64,000 nt of DNA, from contig CM067059.1 of the NCBI GenBank assembly GCA_033980235.1, positions 17,122,100 to 17,186,099 of the forward strand, written 5' to 3'. The DNA comes from Diadema setosum (taxonomy: Eukaryota; Echinodermata; Echinoidea; Diadematoida; Diadematidae). The first letter of the stretch is position 1. Each line of letters opens with the position of its first letter. The notes beneath the pieces are model-generated. The model was not told the origin of the DNA and searched no databases. It saw nothing but the letters and a program-made list of their open reading frames with translations. Below are positions 1 through 13,428 of the stretch, one piece after another. The position numbers and the translations under genes were made by a program.

Positions 1-1450
1 TTTAAGGCAGTGTATACAGCCACACATGTGAATGTATCCAAAGCCAGAGTGGCCAGCTGGATACTGCCACATCAACACAGAGTGTGATGCTCATAATACA
101 CCATCATGTATCGATATGATGAAAATAACCTACTTTTTCTTACATTCTAGATGACTTTATTTTTTCCTTTGAATGGATACTCCTTAATTCTCATTGTCTT
201 TTCTCATTTTTTTATTCCGGTCTTGTCACAAACGTTGGTCTGTATGTTTTCTAGAGGTAGAGCTTGGTTCCTATCCAAAACAGCAAACATAAAGACCCGA
301 GTATTGATCAATTCCGATTTCAACGGCCCACACATACGCTGTACGCACACAGTACAAGCATGTCCTAGGTTATCTTTCAGAGAATACAAGATGTATGCAT
401 GCACTTTGCGTTTGGGATATACACACACTTATTGGCGATTACGTGTTGTGAATTGTGCAAAGTATAAGTACCGGGTACAGGTATCACATTAGGGTGTTGG
501 ATCGTGCGCTACCAACATAAAGACAACTATACGTGCCCAATCTGATACCACACAAATCCCATAGGGCACAATAAAAACAAATGGTGTGCTCATTTTGACA
601 TGCAATTTTGAGACGGATTTCGCCTTTATGGTCACTAACTATTCAAATCCTAACAAATTTGGTATCATATCATGAAATAAGAAGTTTGTCTCCATATTCT
701 ATTAGACGCTCATAAATTACTCTGTCAGTAAGTTGATGTAAACATTGTTAGAATCACATCTATATCCTCATATCTCAGCATCTGCTTAGGTACTTGAACC
801 AGCAGGTGGAATGCAAGTAGGGATAGAATGCTGAATCTGATGGTGCGATCAGTTTTTCGCTAGCTCGATGTCTTGGACTGGGTATAATGCCTCGAAATCA
901 CCCCTTACCATTATTTTTGGACTGCAGCCAACGTTTTAGGCGTGGCTTTGTATGAAAGGGTCCATGGTAACTTTCACACTTGGGGGCTCATGCATATTTG
1001 AATTTAACACGCAACACCGTCACGACATTCATGGCGCGAAGCTGGTTTAGGTGTGCATGCTGTGTGTTTTGTGTATGTGTGTGTAAATATGTGAATGCGA
1101 CAGTGGTGCTATACAAGATATATACACATTGATTCTCATTACCATTTACACTGGTCCGTGCAATATGCATGTATACACATGTAATATACAGTACAATCAC
1201 CTGACCGACAAGTATGTCTAATTCCGCGAAAAACTTCTCATTTATAATAATGACATTTGCTGGGTCAGTTTTTCGCTTCTTAGACAGACACCATTGATAC
1301 ATACACTATTGCGACGGTTTTCAACCGTTCTGGTTAACGCAACTTTAACCCAATTTCCCCCCCCCCCCCCCCCCCCCCCCGGCATAAAAATGGTTATCAT
1401 TATTTTTTCCAGCTTGGTTTTCAAACCAATCTGGAAAAAAATATATACAG
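1..1450. other. No gene recognised
   Basis: AT-rich non-coding sequence with a (TG)n-like patch near 1060-1085 and a 24-base poly-C run at 1357-1380. Open frames here show no protein-like features. Confidence 0.6.
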
Positions 1451-1866
1451 GATTAATCAGTAAACATTTTGACTCACCTATTCCACTGTTTCCTCCTGTT
1501 TTCTGGTTGTTTCCTCCACTTCTTTGCAGCGCTCCCCAATTCATCGCTGCCTTCTTTTGAAAAATGACCGCACGAACGTCTATGGCAAGCCAAATGCTCC
1601 ATACAATCACTATATCGGTACACTTACGTTTATTGACTAAAGTACTAGTAAGTTGTTCGAGCGCTAAATTTAACTTTGTAATATTGTGAATGTATTCTAA
1701 GTTTTGACAAAACCAATAAAAAGAAAATCATGACGCGAAAAAATGAACTCGGAAGTTTCAATTCGAAGGCGGTGATGAATTGGGGAGCGCTGCAAAGAAA
1801 TGGAGGAAACAACCAGAAAACAGGAGGAAACAGTGGAAGAGGTGAGTCAAAATGTTTACTGATTAA
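1451..1866. repeat. Inverted repeat, arms about 100 bp, spacer about 215 bp
   Basis: The left arm 1451-1552 (TAAACATTTTGACTCACC, TTTCCTCCTGTTTTCTGGTT, GCAGCGCTCCCCAATTCATC) pairs with the right arm 1769-1866. Divergence between the arms is only a few bases, so it is fairly recent. Confidence 0.87.
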
Positions 1867-2369
1867 TTGAACGCATAAAATTAAGTCCGACATACAAACG
1901 GCGACAGCGCACTACTCCGTCATCGTATCATCAGGAGATTCTGGGAGGTGATTTTTCTGCATTTGCGTGATATTAATTGAGAAATTCAGGTACTGGTACG
2001 ATTGTGGAATAATTTCTATTATAAGAGCATCACAAATTTTCGTGCGCGATATCTATACCCCTCAACCATACTACAGTATGTATACAGTTTCGCCCGTGCG
2101 TAGCACGCGAGCGCACGGCGCGGCATGTCGCGCATGTTGATGCACGGACATATGGGGCCGAACAATGAGTACAGGGGGCCGAACGATGGTCGCAGCGCAA
2201 GCGTTCGGATCATGCACGCTATTTTGCTTCCGCTGCTTATGATGTCGAACATTGGGCCACTTGCTTTAAATTTATTTCATTTTGCATTAGATTCTATCAA
2301 ACCACTAAATAACTATGCACAACCCACGATCAACTATCCCCCGTTGAAAGCTGCGAAAAGATAGCCGGG

Positions 2370-2745
2370 CCGCTGATTGGCTGATCACCCGGCCGTCCGC
2401 TTCCCTGCACAGCGCAGTGTGCGAGATTCACTACTCCATGGATCGGTGTGGTGTACACAATGCACTACGGTTTGGCTGCCATAGGCCATGTACACAGTTT
2501 AAGCAGCGCCTCAGTCAACACAGCGCAAGCGCAGATCCCCGATATGCATAATTCATGTCGCCCCGAACTCACTGAGAATGCCTGCCGCTCCACCACTCAA
2601 CTCCCGATAGCGTACAGAATATCGAATCGGCTGTGCGATCGCAGCAATGAGAGAGCCAAAAATATCTTGGCCTCTTCTCTCTCGGGCTCTCTCCACTCCG
2701 CAATGCGCTTGCCATGTCTTACCTCGTTGCTGATTGGCTGAGCCG
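2370..2745. promoter_or_regulatory. GC-richer stretch with two inverted CCAAT boxes
   Basis: CTGATTGGCTGA occurs at about 2371-2382 and again at 2728-2740, each an NF-Y type ATTGG core. The region 2040-2920 is less AT-rich than its neighbours and has more CpG. It may be a promoter, but no adjacent exon was found. Confidence 0.25.
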
Positions 2746-3388
2746 CGACTGCATTGGCCATGTGTATTGTGAGCACTGTGTCTCGCTTGCTGCATCGCTA
2801 GCATGCACAGCGCGTGTAGTCACTGCACGCTATCCCGCTCTCGCAACCCGTTTGTATGTACCCAAACAGCCTCGCAGCGCACCGCTGGTATCGGGTAGGT
2901 CGCTCGCTACGGAAATCTAACATTATCAACATTGATCTATGCACTTCAAACATCCTCGTACATACATTGCACATACTCGCACACGGTAAAAGTAGTATCA
3001 AAACACAGATAAATCGCTCTAGAATCCATCAAAAAATACCATGAGGATGAAAAAAAATTGCATGAATGACCAAAACTACTCCTTTAATGACATATTCCTG
3101 GCACAGATTGCCAGAAAATTCCATAATAAAGGGCAAAATTATACGGAAAATCTCCGTCGTTATCCAATAAGCCACGGACGTGTACTTGGTATCAACGTAA
3201 AGCTTATGAATGGAAGAAAGCAATGATGTCATTTTCAGAAGGAATTGTGAAAGAGCAAGCTGACCAATGAGGGAAAACCTTTCATAGTTGAAAGCGATAG
3301 CAAGCCGATCACCAACCGATACTAGCTTGCCGTCGTCTGCTATGGTAGGGATCAACGGCATGGTGTGTGCAGTGCGCTGAGCAAGACA

Positions 3389-3396
3389 TGACGTCA
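3389..3396. promoter_or_regulatory. Full palindromic CRE (TGACGTCA)
   Basis: Exact TGACGTCA, the consensus for CREB/ATF factors. A second exact copy lies at 3898-3905. No transcript can be tied to it from the sequence. Confidence 0.35.
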
Positions 3397-3897
3397 TCAC
3401 TCGTGAACGGTGGGAGTGCAAACCGTAGTGCAATGCGTTGCACTCAACATGCGTGCTTGCCTTCGTGTTACGTAGCGCTTTAATGGTGGCGACCTCGTTG
3501 AAGAGCTCCCGTCAGTACACAACGCTACACAAACCATACAATATGGCGACTAATTTGAATTGGTGTTGAGCTTCTTATGTGTGTCACTCCACACCCATAC
3601 ATGTCGCTACCATACATATCGCATGTATTGATACACACACACCAACGAACACATCTACAACTTTACAAATTCACACCTTAAAATCATGTAAAAATATGAC
3701 TTATCAAATCTCAAACATAACAATTGCTTCACTGAATACATGGTTACACCGAAGGAGGAAAATCAAACTGTTCGGCCGATCGCGCTGGAAATCGTCGCAC
3801 ACATATGTTATAACGTTGTGGGAAATATGTAAATGACGGGAGTAAAGAGCCAATGATGATGCAGCTTTGGTGTAGCTCCCGATTCATGAATGAAAAA

Positions 3898-3905
3898 TGA
3901 CGTCA
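3898..3905. promoter_or_regulatory. Full palindromic CRE (TGACGTCA)
   Basis: Second exact TGACGTCA, 509 bases from the first, again in ATGACGTCAT context. Confidence 0.35.
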
Positions 3906-4114
3906 TTGTGATGCGTGCGAGGGCAGTAGCGAATGGGCATGCACGGTGTTCAGGGCACAAGCCATCGTGCAACCCTGTTGCTGTAAATTTAATTACACTT
4001 AGACTACAGAAGTCTAGCCCGACCAGACCCCGTGCGCTAAGCTAGCACGGGTCTGACAGTGTGTGATACACATATCTACATGTACGGAACCCAATTGGCC
4101 ATACACATATCTAC

Positions 4115-4680
4115 TTAAAGGGAAGACAAACCCCAAGAGCAATGTGGATTGAGTAAAAGCAGTAACATTAGTAGAACACATCAGTGAAAGTTTGAGGAAA
4201 ATCGGACAATCGATGCAATATTTATGAATTTTTAAAGTTTTGGTGTTGGAACCGCTGGATGAGGAGACTACTAGAGGTTATGATGTATGAGAGGACCACA
4301 ATATAAAGGAAATACAAAAGGAATTCCACAAAAATTCACTTTTCTAGCAAAATGAAAGAGTTCTTGACTAACCGCTTTCAGAAAGCAGGGGAAATAAGTG
4401 CTACCCCTAACATATGTCAGTATCAAGTTGATGGAATATGTAATTTTCATGAAAAATGAATTTTCATTGAATTCCCTTTTTATTTTCTTTATATTGTAGT
4501 CCACTCATACGTCATAACCTCTAGTAGTCTCCTTACCCAGCAGTTGCAACACCAAAACTTTAAAAATTCATAACTTTTGCATCGATTCCCCGATTTTCCT
4601 CAAATTTTCACTGATGTGCTCTATTAATATTACTGCTTTCACTCAATCCACATTGCTCTTTGGGTTTACTTTCCCTTTAA
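4115..4680. repeat. Foldback element, family F1 copy 1
   Basis: The two halves are inverted copies meeting near 4400. Ends: TTAAAGGGAAGACAAACCCC and its imperfect complement at 4646-4680. Paired internal blocks include GAGGAGACTACTAGAGGTTATG with its mirror at 4516-4540, and ACAATATAAAG with CTTTATATTGT. It is non-coding. Confidence 0.88.
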
Positions 4681-6211
4681 CCCCTCAAAGACGGCCACAC
4701 AACAACAACAAAAATTGAAAATTCTTTTCACATTCTTTTCACAAATTTTACGAATCACTCACATGAATTGAGATACTTGGACTATGAGCATGGTATTTCA
4801 GTCCATAGTGAGCCCTCACGCAACATACACTGAGCAAAAAGTCCAATCTTAACCCGGAATGCTGTGATCATCGTGGGGCCATTCAAAATAAACCTTTCCC
4901 AGCTTTGAACGATGCAAATTGCGCTGCTAGAGTTTGTACGCCCGCGAAGTCAACAGCGCCCTCTTTGCCCAGTGCTGCGCCAATATTTTGAATCATTTCT
5001 GCAATTTCTACGATTTCTGCGGCGTACAGGATTAAAAAAGGTGCAATTTTTGGTAAGTTATAAAATGAGTATATCAACATCAATAGCTGAAAACGGTAGC
5101 TAAATAGATAAAGTTTTCACCTTATGCTAGTCTTAGTAACCTACAAATATGGTGCAGTAAATTCAAAGTCGCGTCGGCGCCCCATAATACAGAGATTACG
5201 GAGTGTCCACACCGTACAACCCTGTCGCGACTTACACTTGTGTAATACAGCGACAGGGCTGTGTATAGTTACAGAAGTCGTGCTTCGTGTACGTACGGCG
5301 TCTGGTCGGGCTGACAACCCACTCCATTCGCTCGATAAATGTTAACCAATGGTAACACTAGAATCTATAGTACACAGAGCTAGCTCTAGAGGATCAGTCA
5401 GCAACCATCCATGGGCAGATGGCATTTTATTTTTTATGAGCTAGGCCCTACTAGGCCTAAGCCAGGCTAAATCAAGCAAGTAAACTTACTTAGCGATCTA
5501 GAAATCTAGACTGTTCTAGGACCTAAATCACAATTAGCACGTTGTAGCACGTTAGATTATACCACAAGATCCCTTTTTCTCATTATCCCTAGAAAGAACA
5601 AGTCCAAAGTCTGCAAAGAAAAATAATATTTCATGCTCTGCAGGGAGGGAATGCCAGCACTTCTGTATTCTGTAGATTACGTCCAACTAATTTCCACATG
5701 TGGGACTATGATCGTGACTAATACACGCACATCCATGTATCTCGGACTTACTGACATCGTGTGTTTGCATTGATCCACGAAAATTCACGCAAATCATACC
5801 TTATTGTGCACGTTATATTTTGTACCATAAAATAAGCTGATAATCAATGATTGATCAACTTACTTGATTCTAGCAGCTTTAGAATATCTCCACAATAACA
5901 ATCAGCACTATTGTCGCCCGCCATTTTGATCAAGTCATTGTCATGGTTATTTCGTCATTTTTAAAATTTGATACTACAAAATGCGTAAAAATGTATCTTC
6001 AAATACGTTAAAAATAATAATATCTTGATACCTGATTTTGAATTTCTGTTAAACTATAGAATTTGGCAGAGAAAGAATAAATCTCAGAAAACATCCTGCA
6101 AATATCTTTTTCCCACCACATGGCCCTCAAGCTCGGAGAGCAACTGGGACACTGTGGGATGGTTGCACTGCCATGCCAATGCAGACAATAACTCATATTT
6201 CCATATAGAAC
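4681..6211. other. No gene recognised
   Basis: Apart from the repeat fragment at 5160-5330, this is non-coding sequence without recognisable exons. Confidence 0.55.
5160..5330. repeat. Fragment sharing blocks with 19890-19985
   Basis: TACAGCGACAGGGCTGTGTATAG is at 5248-5270 and its near-complement is at 19903-19925. CGTCTGGTCGGGCT is in the same orientation at 5298 and 19950. It is a partial copy of the sequence flanking the inverted R1 repeat. Confidence 0.55.
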
Positions 6212-7252
6212 GATACATATGGCACGCCAGAGGGGAATCAAATATTTATGTTCGACACCAACTAAAAAACCATTTCATCAAGTAAAATTTCATTCAACAA
6301 AAATATATTCGACCAAATATATATTTGATAAAAGATATATTCAATAAAATATGTATTTGACAAAAATATATTCAAACAAAATATATATTTGACAAACAAA
6401 TATATAGGTTTGACCAAAATATATATTTGACAAAAATATATATATATATTTCACCAAAATATATTTGACCAAAATTATATTTGACCAAAAATATATTTGA
6501 CCAAAAATATATTCGACAAAATATATATTTCACCAAAAATATATTTGACACAAAATATGTTTGACCCAAAATATATTTGACCAAAAAATATATCTGACGA
6601 AAATATATTCGACAAAATATATTCATTTCAACAAAAATATATTAGACCCAAAATACATTTGACACAAAGTGTTTTACATACATGGCTTTCCATACTTTCG
6701 AAAAAAAAAATCATTCGATGAACGAAAAACCATTCCATGAAAATACATTTCATGAGCTGAAATACGTTTCATGACAAAATACGTTCGACAAAACGAGTGC
6801 GCAATATTCGCTGTGTACCAAGCTGGCCCATGCGACTTGTCTACATGCAGCGCAACACGTACGCATGCATACACTGCACGTGTACCATGCATAGCACACT
6901 ACAGCTAGCTAGCCCGTCATCGGCGCGGCGCAGTGCGCCGCTGGCCGCCGCGGTGGGATGCTCGATCTAGTGGTGGGGTTTGAGCGCGGTAGCTTTCGCG
7001 ATTTCGATGTCGATCTAGCTCAAGACTTTACGCATGGGCCATGGCTTCCACTGTTCTTAAAGTGGGAGTAGGAATGATCCCGCCATGGCGTTATGCAAAA
7101 GATTCAGCACAGCTTATCTACGCCTTTGCCAGTTGGCGAGCGCGAGATCGGGATCAGGTCGTGGCCGTGGCAGAGCAACATCAGCGGTAACCGCATGCAG
7201 CAGTGACCCCAACACGTTACTGGTTACAGCGCCCCGCCCCGGGGTTACATCA
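6212..7252 (+). repeat. 1-kb dispersed repeat R1, forward copy, with AT-rich tandem core
   Basis: The repeat starts GGCACGCCAGAGGGGAATCA and GTTCGACACCAACTAAAAAACC, followed by a degenerate tandem array of TTTGACCAAAAATATA units (6290-6660). A GC-rich part ends with CAGCGCCCCGCCCCGGGG. It matches 19971-20943 in the opposite orientation. Confidence 0.85.
6290..6660 (+). repeat. Degenerate tandem array of 16-18 bp units in R1
   Basis: Units of the form TTTGACCAAAAATATA or TTCGACAAAATATAT repeat about 20 times. The array is extremely AT-rich. Confidence 0.85.
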
Positions 7253-7298
7253 TCACAATACAAATACACGTACAACCAGTTAATGGTACATAGTATTT

Positions 7299-7384
7299 CA
7301 TCACATCATCACTATACAACCAGCTATATACCTCATCACTATACAACCAGATACATACTTCATCACTACAACCAGATACTTCAT
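7299..7384. repeat. Short tandem repeat, about 28-bp unit
   Basis: CATCACTATACAACCAGATA-type units with an ATACTT spacer occur three to four times. Confidence 0.75.
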
Positions 7385-7981
7385 TTGATGAATCTTCAAG
7401 TCTGATTGGTTAAGAATTGGGGCACACAGTCAGCAATTACCTGTAGTTCCCACAGTACCCAAACTGACCCATATTATACTAAACTGCCCTCTTGATTTGT
7501 AGCAGCACATTCATATGCACATGTAGGGTAAGCACTTGGCTTCAATAGTGAGAGAGGTGACCAATATCCAATACGATTGCAATGCACGTGAAATGGCAGC
7601 GCAGATGTGTGAATTGGCTATCCAAGAGCTATTGCCATCAACCTACTAAATTTTCATACAATTTTCTTCATTATATAATACATGTATGTACAGATATGAA
7701 CTGCTTTCCTTCAAGGCAGTTGTTGCTATCGGTGCCCCTGTAAGGTTCCTTGGGTCATAGCACAGAGCCGAGATCCCTCGTGGTAATGATATCAACAATT
7801 CCCCGAAGAGCAGTCCATATTTGCACTCTAGGAGATTGTCATTACAAACTTCATGTCTGAATAGATAGGAGAAGTGTTGTGTGGTGGTTAGTAGAGGTGC
7901 CATTGAACTACGGCAAACATATTCCATATGTAGTATCAAAATGTCAATAAATGTTTGTAGAATATTGAAGGAATTGAACTA

Positions 7982-8158
7982 CAGTCAACCTTGCCCATGT
8001 CGAATCTATTTGGACTGAAGAAATAGCTTCGATCAGAGAAAATTCAACTAATGAGGGATTAAAATTAATAGAATGTACCGGTATTGAGGACTTGAAAAGG
8101 ACCTTTGACTTGGGTGATTATTTGACTTATGCGAGGCCAGCTTAAGCAAGGTTGACTG
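7982..8158. mobile_element. 177-bp MITE with TA duplication
   Basis: The ends CAGTCAACCTTGC and GCAAGGTTGACTG are perfect 13-bp inverted repeats flanked by TA on both sides. The end sequence is related to, but distinct from, that of the element at 43665-46478. There is no coding capacity. Confidence 0.85.
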
Positions 8159-9982
8159 TATTTTCATTTGTGTTGGAACTTTTGCAGCAGTTATCAAATA
8201 ATGAATAAAACTGGATACAGAATCCATGTTATAAAACTTGCAAGGATGATACACTAATTTCATCACAATCATAGTCATGGATTGAAAAGGAACACAATCC
8301 ATGCTATTATGTGCCAAGTTTTTTTTTTTTCTTTTTTTTTGTATGTGAGGGTGTGTGTGTGTGTGTGTTTTCATTTGATTGCTCTTATGGTTTGTTCACT
8401 TATAGGTCTCCATACTTTCAACACTGTTATTATTCCTCGAGTACTAGTAGTATGTTGCACTGCATCTTGTATGAAAAAAACAAACAAACACCAAAACCTC
8501 TAATTTTGCAGTCATTCACCTGGAGCACATACATTTGTACTGTACTCTTCTGAGTAGCAGTAAACTAATTTGCCCATTTACAATGAACTGGTTGTTTCCA
8601 GTCGCACAACTTACAATATATATAGAAAACTTACAGTTTGTGGGATGGCGTCATTCAGTTGTGTACACAGCTATATGATGTACGTAGTAACTATCTCACT
8701 TTTTCAGTCATAAATTTATCTTGTGTATCATTCATCCACTCACGCATTCAATCACTCCTTTCACTTTGTATGCCAAGTTAACAAGGAAAGATATTCGTGC
8801 CATACCAATCACAAGATGGAAATTTAATTGCAGTCATTAACAATTCTGGACATAAAAGAAATACAAAGTCTATGTAAATAACACTGTATATTCAAATTGG
8901 CTTGCCATTATTCAACAAGACAGCTCGCACTGCTGTTGTATGTATTCCACACAACCTACTAAAGAGCTCTGAACCACACTGCTTTCACAGTAGTTTGGGT
9001 ACAGTCTCTTTGTTATCAGTCCATATTTTCCATTCACAACAGACCCAAGAGATGTCACCTGTTAGGCCACACAGTTTTGGGGGATAAATTGTTTCCTGTC
9101 ATGAATCGCCCACTTATGGCCAGAAGTAACAAGATTTCAGAGGCTGAACTTATTTCACAGATGAGCCAGCAGGCAGTATTTCTAACATTATGGCATTGTT
9201 ATTTCATGTTACTGAGTAAGATCTGAATATTACTGAGTACATGTATTACCAGGTAAAATTTGTATGCTTACCATTATGTTGTAAAAGTTGCATCGCAGAT
9301 TACAATTTGCACTGAAATAACCCCCATATTTCTCCTGTTGAAACATGAGAGATATTGAAACATACATTTTCTTCATCAGGCACTCACAGATAAAACATAA
9401 TAACATATGATAACCAATAATTACAGTATATAGCGCCTTTTCAAAAAAGACTTGAAGCACTTCAACAATTACAACACTGATCCACTTACAATGTAACATG
9501 TAGGGGGCTCGTAGGCATGGCACATCCAGTCAATGTTTGAAATATTACACTTTGAAAAGTTGCAAGTAATTAATGCAGGTTTGATTCATTTCAGAAGGGA
9601 TCTTTCTTTTCTATCAAAAACAGATCCCTTAACTTCCAAGCTTCAATCATATTTCTTACATGTCATGTGGTTGAAGCTTCTCTGGCATTGCCAGCTTAAT
9701 GCCACAGTCAAGGTGTCACAAATTCCAATCTTTCAAATTCATGGATTCAAATTCCAATCTTCTACAATCTAAATGAGGCAATTGGCACAATGTACATGCC
9801 TTGTCACATATCTTTTTTTTTTTTTCTATATTTTTCAAATTCATTTCATTTCAGTCTCACAATAATTAATGAATGCTAATTTTGAATAGCAAGTACAATG
9901 CTTCTGCTCTGACATTATGCTGTATACTGTAAACCTGTTTCAGTCAGAGGGGGCAGAAATTTGCTTACGACACAAGTTAGCC

Positions 9983-10074
9983 TTAACCCAATGAGGACTG
10001 ACTGATTTTGCGACAACAAGCATTTCCCATAGACACCTGCCCTAGTATACTCCGACTGGTTCTCAATTGGTTAA
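9983..10074. repeat. 93-bp short repeat family S1, copy 1
   Basis: The repeat has TTAACCCAATGAGGAC at the left and the complement-like CTCAATTGGTTAAG at the right. The core is GCATTTCCCATAGACACCTG. Confidence 0.8.
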
Positions 10075-11589
10075 GAGGAAACTCTGTTAAGCCAGACTTG
10101 AAGCACCTCCTGACATAAAGAATCTTACTCGCAAGTGGTACATGTACACTGATTTTTGAAGGCACTGAACACATAATCAAATTCTTGTTAACATGAAAAC
10201 TTGGCTTACACCAGTCTACTGTCAGCCGCCATTACAGGACAAAGATCATCAATGTAAAGTGTTGTATCATCCAATGAAGTCCCATTCTCTGAGTATGACT
10301 ACTGCACATCAATAGTTTATACAGGATCCTGCTGTGTACTTCACTGTGAAAACAACCTACAAACAATCAGAGTTAACATGATACAGACTACAACTGTGTC
10401 AAAGATAAGGTGGGTCTGAAAGTCAAGACTACACACAAGGCCTTATGAACATCAATGCTGAACTGTTACCACATACAATACTAGTATATTATTCTGTATG
10501 TACAACTTTAATAAAGATGTGGAGTGTAAAACAGATGCACCCGTCGTGTCACTGACTTCATTTGTATTTCCAGTTCCAGTGTATATTGTAAGCAACTTTG
10601 TTCAACTTTGTCAATAAACAAAACTATTTCACATTGATCACTTAAATAAACAGGATTCAAGTCAACATCCCTTTAAAATTAACTCTGAGACAAATAGAAC
10701 TATGCAGATATTCATCAGTCTAGAGATACCACACAATTACACTTGCTGCAGGAAGTCTTTAATATTAGAATCTCAGATAAGCTGGAAAACATGATCAAGA
10801 GAGGCACTCCTGTATGGATTGTACATTGCTAAGTAATTGAAAAATAAAAACTTTATAAGACCAAGGAGGTACTAGTACCTCCTTGATAAGACGGTAATTT
10901 GTAAATTTACGAATAATTTCTGAATCCAAAAGAAAGATTCATATACACTCAACAACACTGACAAACAGACAGACACACAATAAAAACTAACACACCTATG
11001 AAGGAACTTTGTTCACAATGTGGACTAAATCACATTTTGAACTAAGGAAAACCCACTAGAACTTTAGAAGACTGAGAGCTAAACACTATCAATTCTGTTT
11101 ATGCTCTTCCAGCATTATCACAGCCAATGTGAAAAACTGAATGTGGATTTTTCTTCCCAACACCAGGATGTAAATCCTGCCTTTCCACTGTAAATCTTAC
11201 TGTTTTCAACAATCTACATATGGCAGTTTATAGTTTACAGTCAGGGGTCCTTCAGCTCATATCATGTAATCTGACAATGTAAGTACATTGCAATTGGACC
11301 ACAGTGATCAAATTAATCTATCATAAAATTTCATTCAAAGTTAAATGGTGCAGTATTTCGAGATATTTAGATTGTAACCTCTGGCAATTTAAAGAGTCAT
11401 GAATACTGAGGAAACACCACAGACAGTATTTTTGTACTGAGCAAGGTGATATCCAATATTCTTACAGAGCTAGACCTGCTCATAATAAAGAGGATAAAAT
11501 GGGTTTACCCCTTGCATAGAGACTATAAAATCTCTATCCCACTAAAAGTGCTATTCATTGGAGTGGGTAAAAGGAAAGCGATGGAAGGT

Positions 11590-12010
11590 TAATGGCAGGA
11601 TGATGTCACGGTTTAGGGACAATATGAAGAATGATAGGAAAATGATGTGATGTCACATTAGTGTCATGATGATGTCACAGTGTTTGGTGATGATGTCACA
11701 ATAATGTGAGAATGATGCTATGATGTTATAAAGGTATAAGAATTATGTCTTGATGACAATGATGATGATGATGATGATTTAGTCTTATTCATAGAGGGTA
11801 GCCACTTTAGTGATCTTTGCACTGTTGTCCTTGTGGTTCCTGTTCACATTCATGAATGTAATTCAGCTATCAGGATTCTGTCATGATAATATAATGATGA
11901 TGATGATGTGAGGATGTCATGTTGATAATGAGCTGGCGATGTGATAGGGATGTAACATTGTCATAAAAATAATACAAACATTATTATGATGTCATGATGA
12001 CTGAGGATGT
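11590..12010. repeat. Degenerate GATGATGTCAC minisatellite with ATG trinucleotide runs
   Basis: GATGATGTCAC or ATGATGTCACA recurs at irregular 10-30 base spacing at 11600-11705 and 11885-12000. A pure (GAT)n run lies at 11758-11778. Confidence 0.7.
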
Positions 12011-13059
12011 GACATAAACACATTGAGTGGATTAGACATTGGAATGACTGGCAATGAGCCATATAATCAATCTTTCGCCTTCCCCTAACATCATCAGCTA
12101 TCAACCAAAAAAAAAAAAAAAAAAATGGCTTGACTGAGAGTGATGGGTTGACATTGGTATTGGTATTCCTCTGAGTAACCAGTGCTATATAACTTGCAAA
12201 TATATCAAAGACGATTCTGACAGAGAATGTCATCACAACTATGAAATCTGTATGTTTACTTGGGAAAGGGGAGGGAAAGAACTAACCTGAATTCAATTTC
12301 ATAGGGGCATGATTTGTTTTGTCCCTTTAAGCAGCATTACACATCAAAATGTTCTTGTCATCTTATCATCATACAAATCTGTAACTGCTGAAAGACTGCA
12401 ATAGTGCAGATGAAAGAGTTGGCATTCATGTTCCCTACCAATTGCAAAATTTCAAATACATGAAATCAAATGCTACAGATTCAAGAAATGAACTAAATAT
12501 AAATGCATTACTCAATACTGGCAACCTTCATCATCAATAAAAACCATTATCAGTCATAATTGTTTAAAGTAAATGCCCATTATAAGAACCATGAGAAACA
12601 CTTAAATATAAAACCTTGTGCAAACAGGAACACTTCCATAAGGCAAAAAAAAAAATCATTGTATTGGCGTAACCCGCCCGACCCTGAACTTTTCACACAC
12701 ACAAAAAAGGAAATACATCGTTTTTACTGAGAGAGGGTGCGATACGGGTTTGCGAATTATCAAAAACAACAACAACAACAACAACAGCTGGTGTCAGAAA
12801 CTGGCCGCGCAGTACAGCGTGTTGGCGACTGATAAGTCCGGTTCAAAGATTTTATTTAGTAATATTCAGAGAATCGATTTGTCAGTGGCGCTGGGTGATT
12901 TAGCCCATGAATTTCTGACTGGTATGTCGTGACGGCTTTTAAACTGGTTATATAACAAATTTTGGATGCAACAGACCCTCTCTATCGAATGGGGTTTCGT
13001 TAAATATATGAGTTTTACACCTAAAATACAGGTAGCAGGTACACAGTCTTCACTTATTA

Positions 13060-13428
13060 ATGACTTTCACTGAGTATACCCAACCAAACAAATGTCCACA
13101 AGTACATTTTGACAGATTGAATGCGTCAGAAATACTGCAAAACCACATAAGATTCCTGCCAAGTACCAATGAGACCATCGTCAGGTCAAACAAGTTCAAA
13201 ATCACACAGTTGCTTGATGATGTGACGCCGACTCAACCGCCGATGACCCTACTTTTAATCTCCGGCACAACTAAGACAGAGGAAGTCAGCATCACCAAGA
13301 AACAGATATCTGAAATGAGCAACAAAAATCAGTCAATCGAGAATAAGTCATTAAAAGGAGTTCTATGGAAAAGAGTAAAACTGTGCCTGATTGCCCCTCT
13401 AATTAAACAGACATGGAAGTCATTGTAG
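13060..13428 (+). CDS. Unassigned open frame of 122 codons
   Basis: The frame starts MTFTEYTQPNKCPQVHFDRL and ends LIKQTWKSL. It is hydrophilic, with no signal peptide, membrane span or recognised motif. It is longer than most chance frames in this AT-rich sequence, but no splice context or homology supports it. It could be part of a decayed mobile element. Confidence 0.15.
   Translation: MTFTEYTQPNKCPQVHFDRLNASEILQNHIRFLPSTNETIVRSNKFKITQLLDDVTPTQPPMTLLLISGTTKTEEVSITKKQISEMSNKNQSIENKSLKGVLWKRVKLCLIAPLIKQTWKSL

Larger units (their letters stand above)
8159..13050. other. No gene recognised apart from repeats
   Basis: AT-rich sequence with a (GT)n patch at 8348-8370, one S1 repeat and the GATGATGTCAC minisatellite. 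No exon with homology was found on either strand. Confidence 0.5.

Noticed and set aside
1294..1560. Open frame with a run of prolines
   Set aside because: The prolines are the 24-base C run, and the remainder belongs to the inverted repeat at 1451-1866.
6372..6626. Open frame of 84 codons rich in Phe, Tyr and Ile
   Set aside because: It translates the AT-rich tandem array of the R1 repeat, and the inverted copy at 20582-20911 gives the same kind of frame.
8319..8370. Poly-T and (GT)n tract with overlapping frames
   Set aside because: It is simple sequence, and the Phe/Val/Cys-rich frames follow from the repeat.
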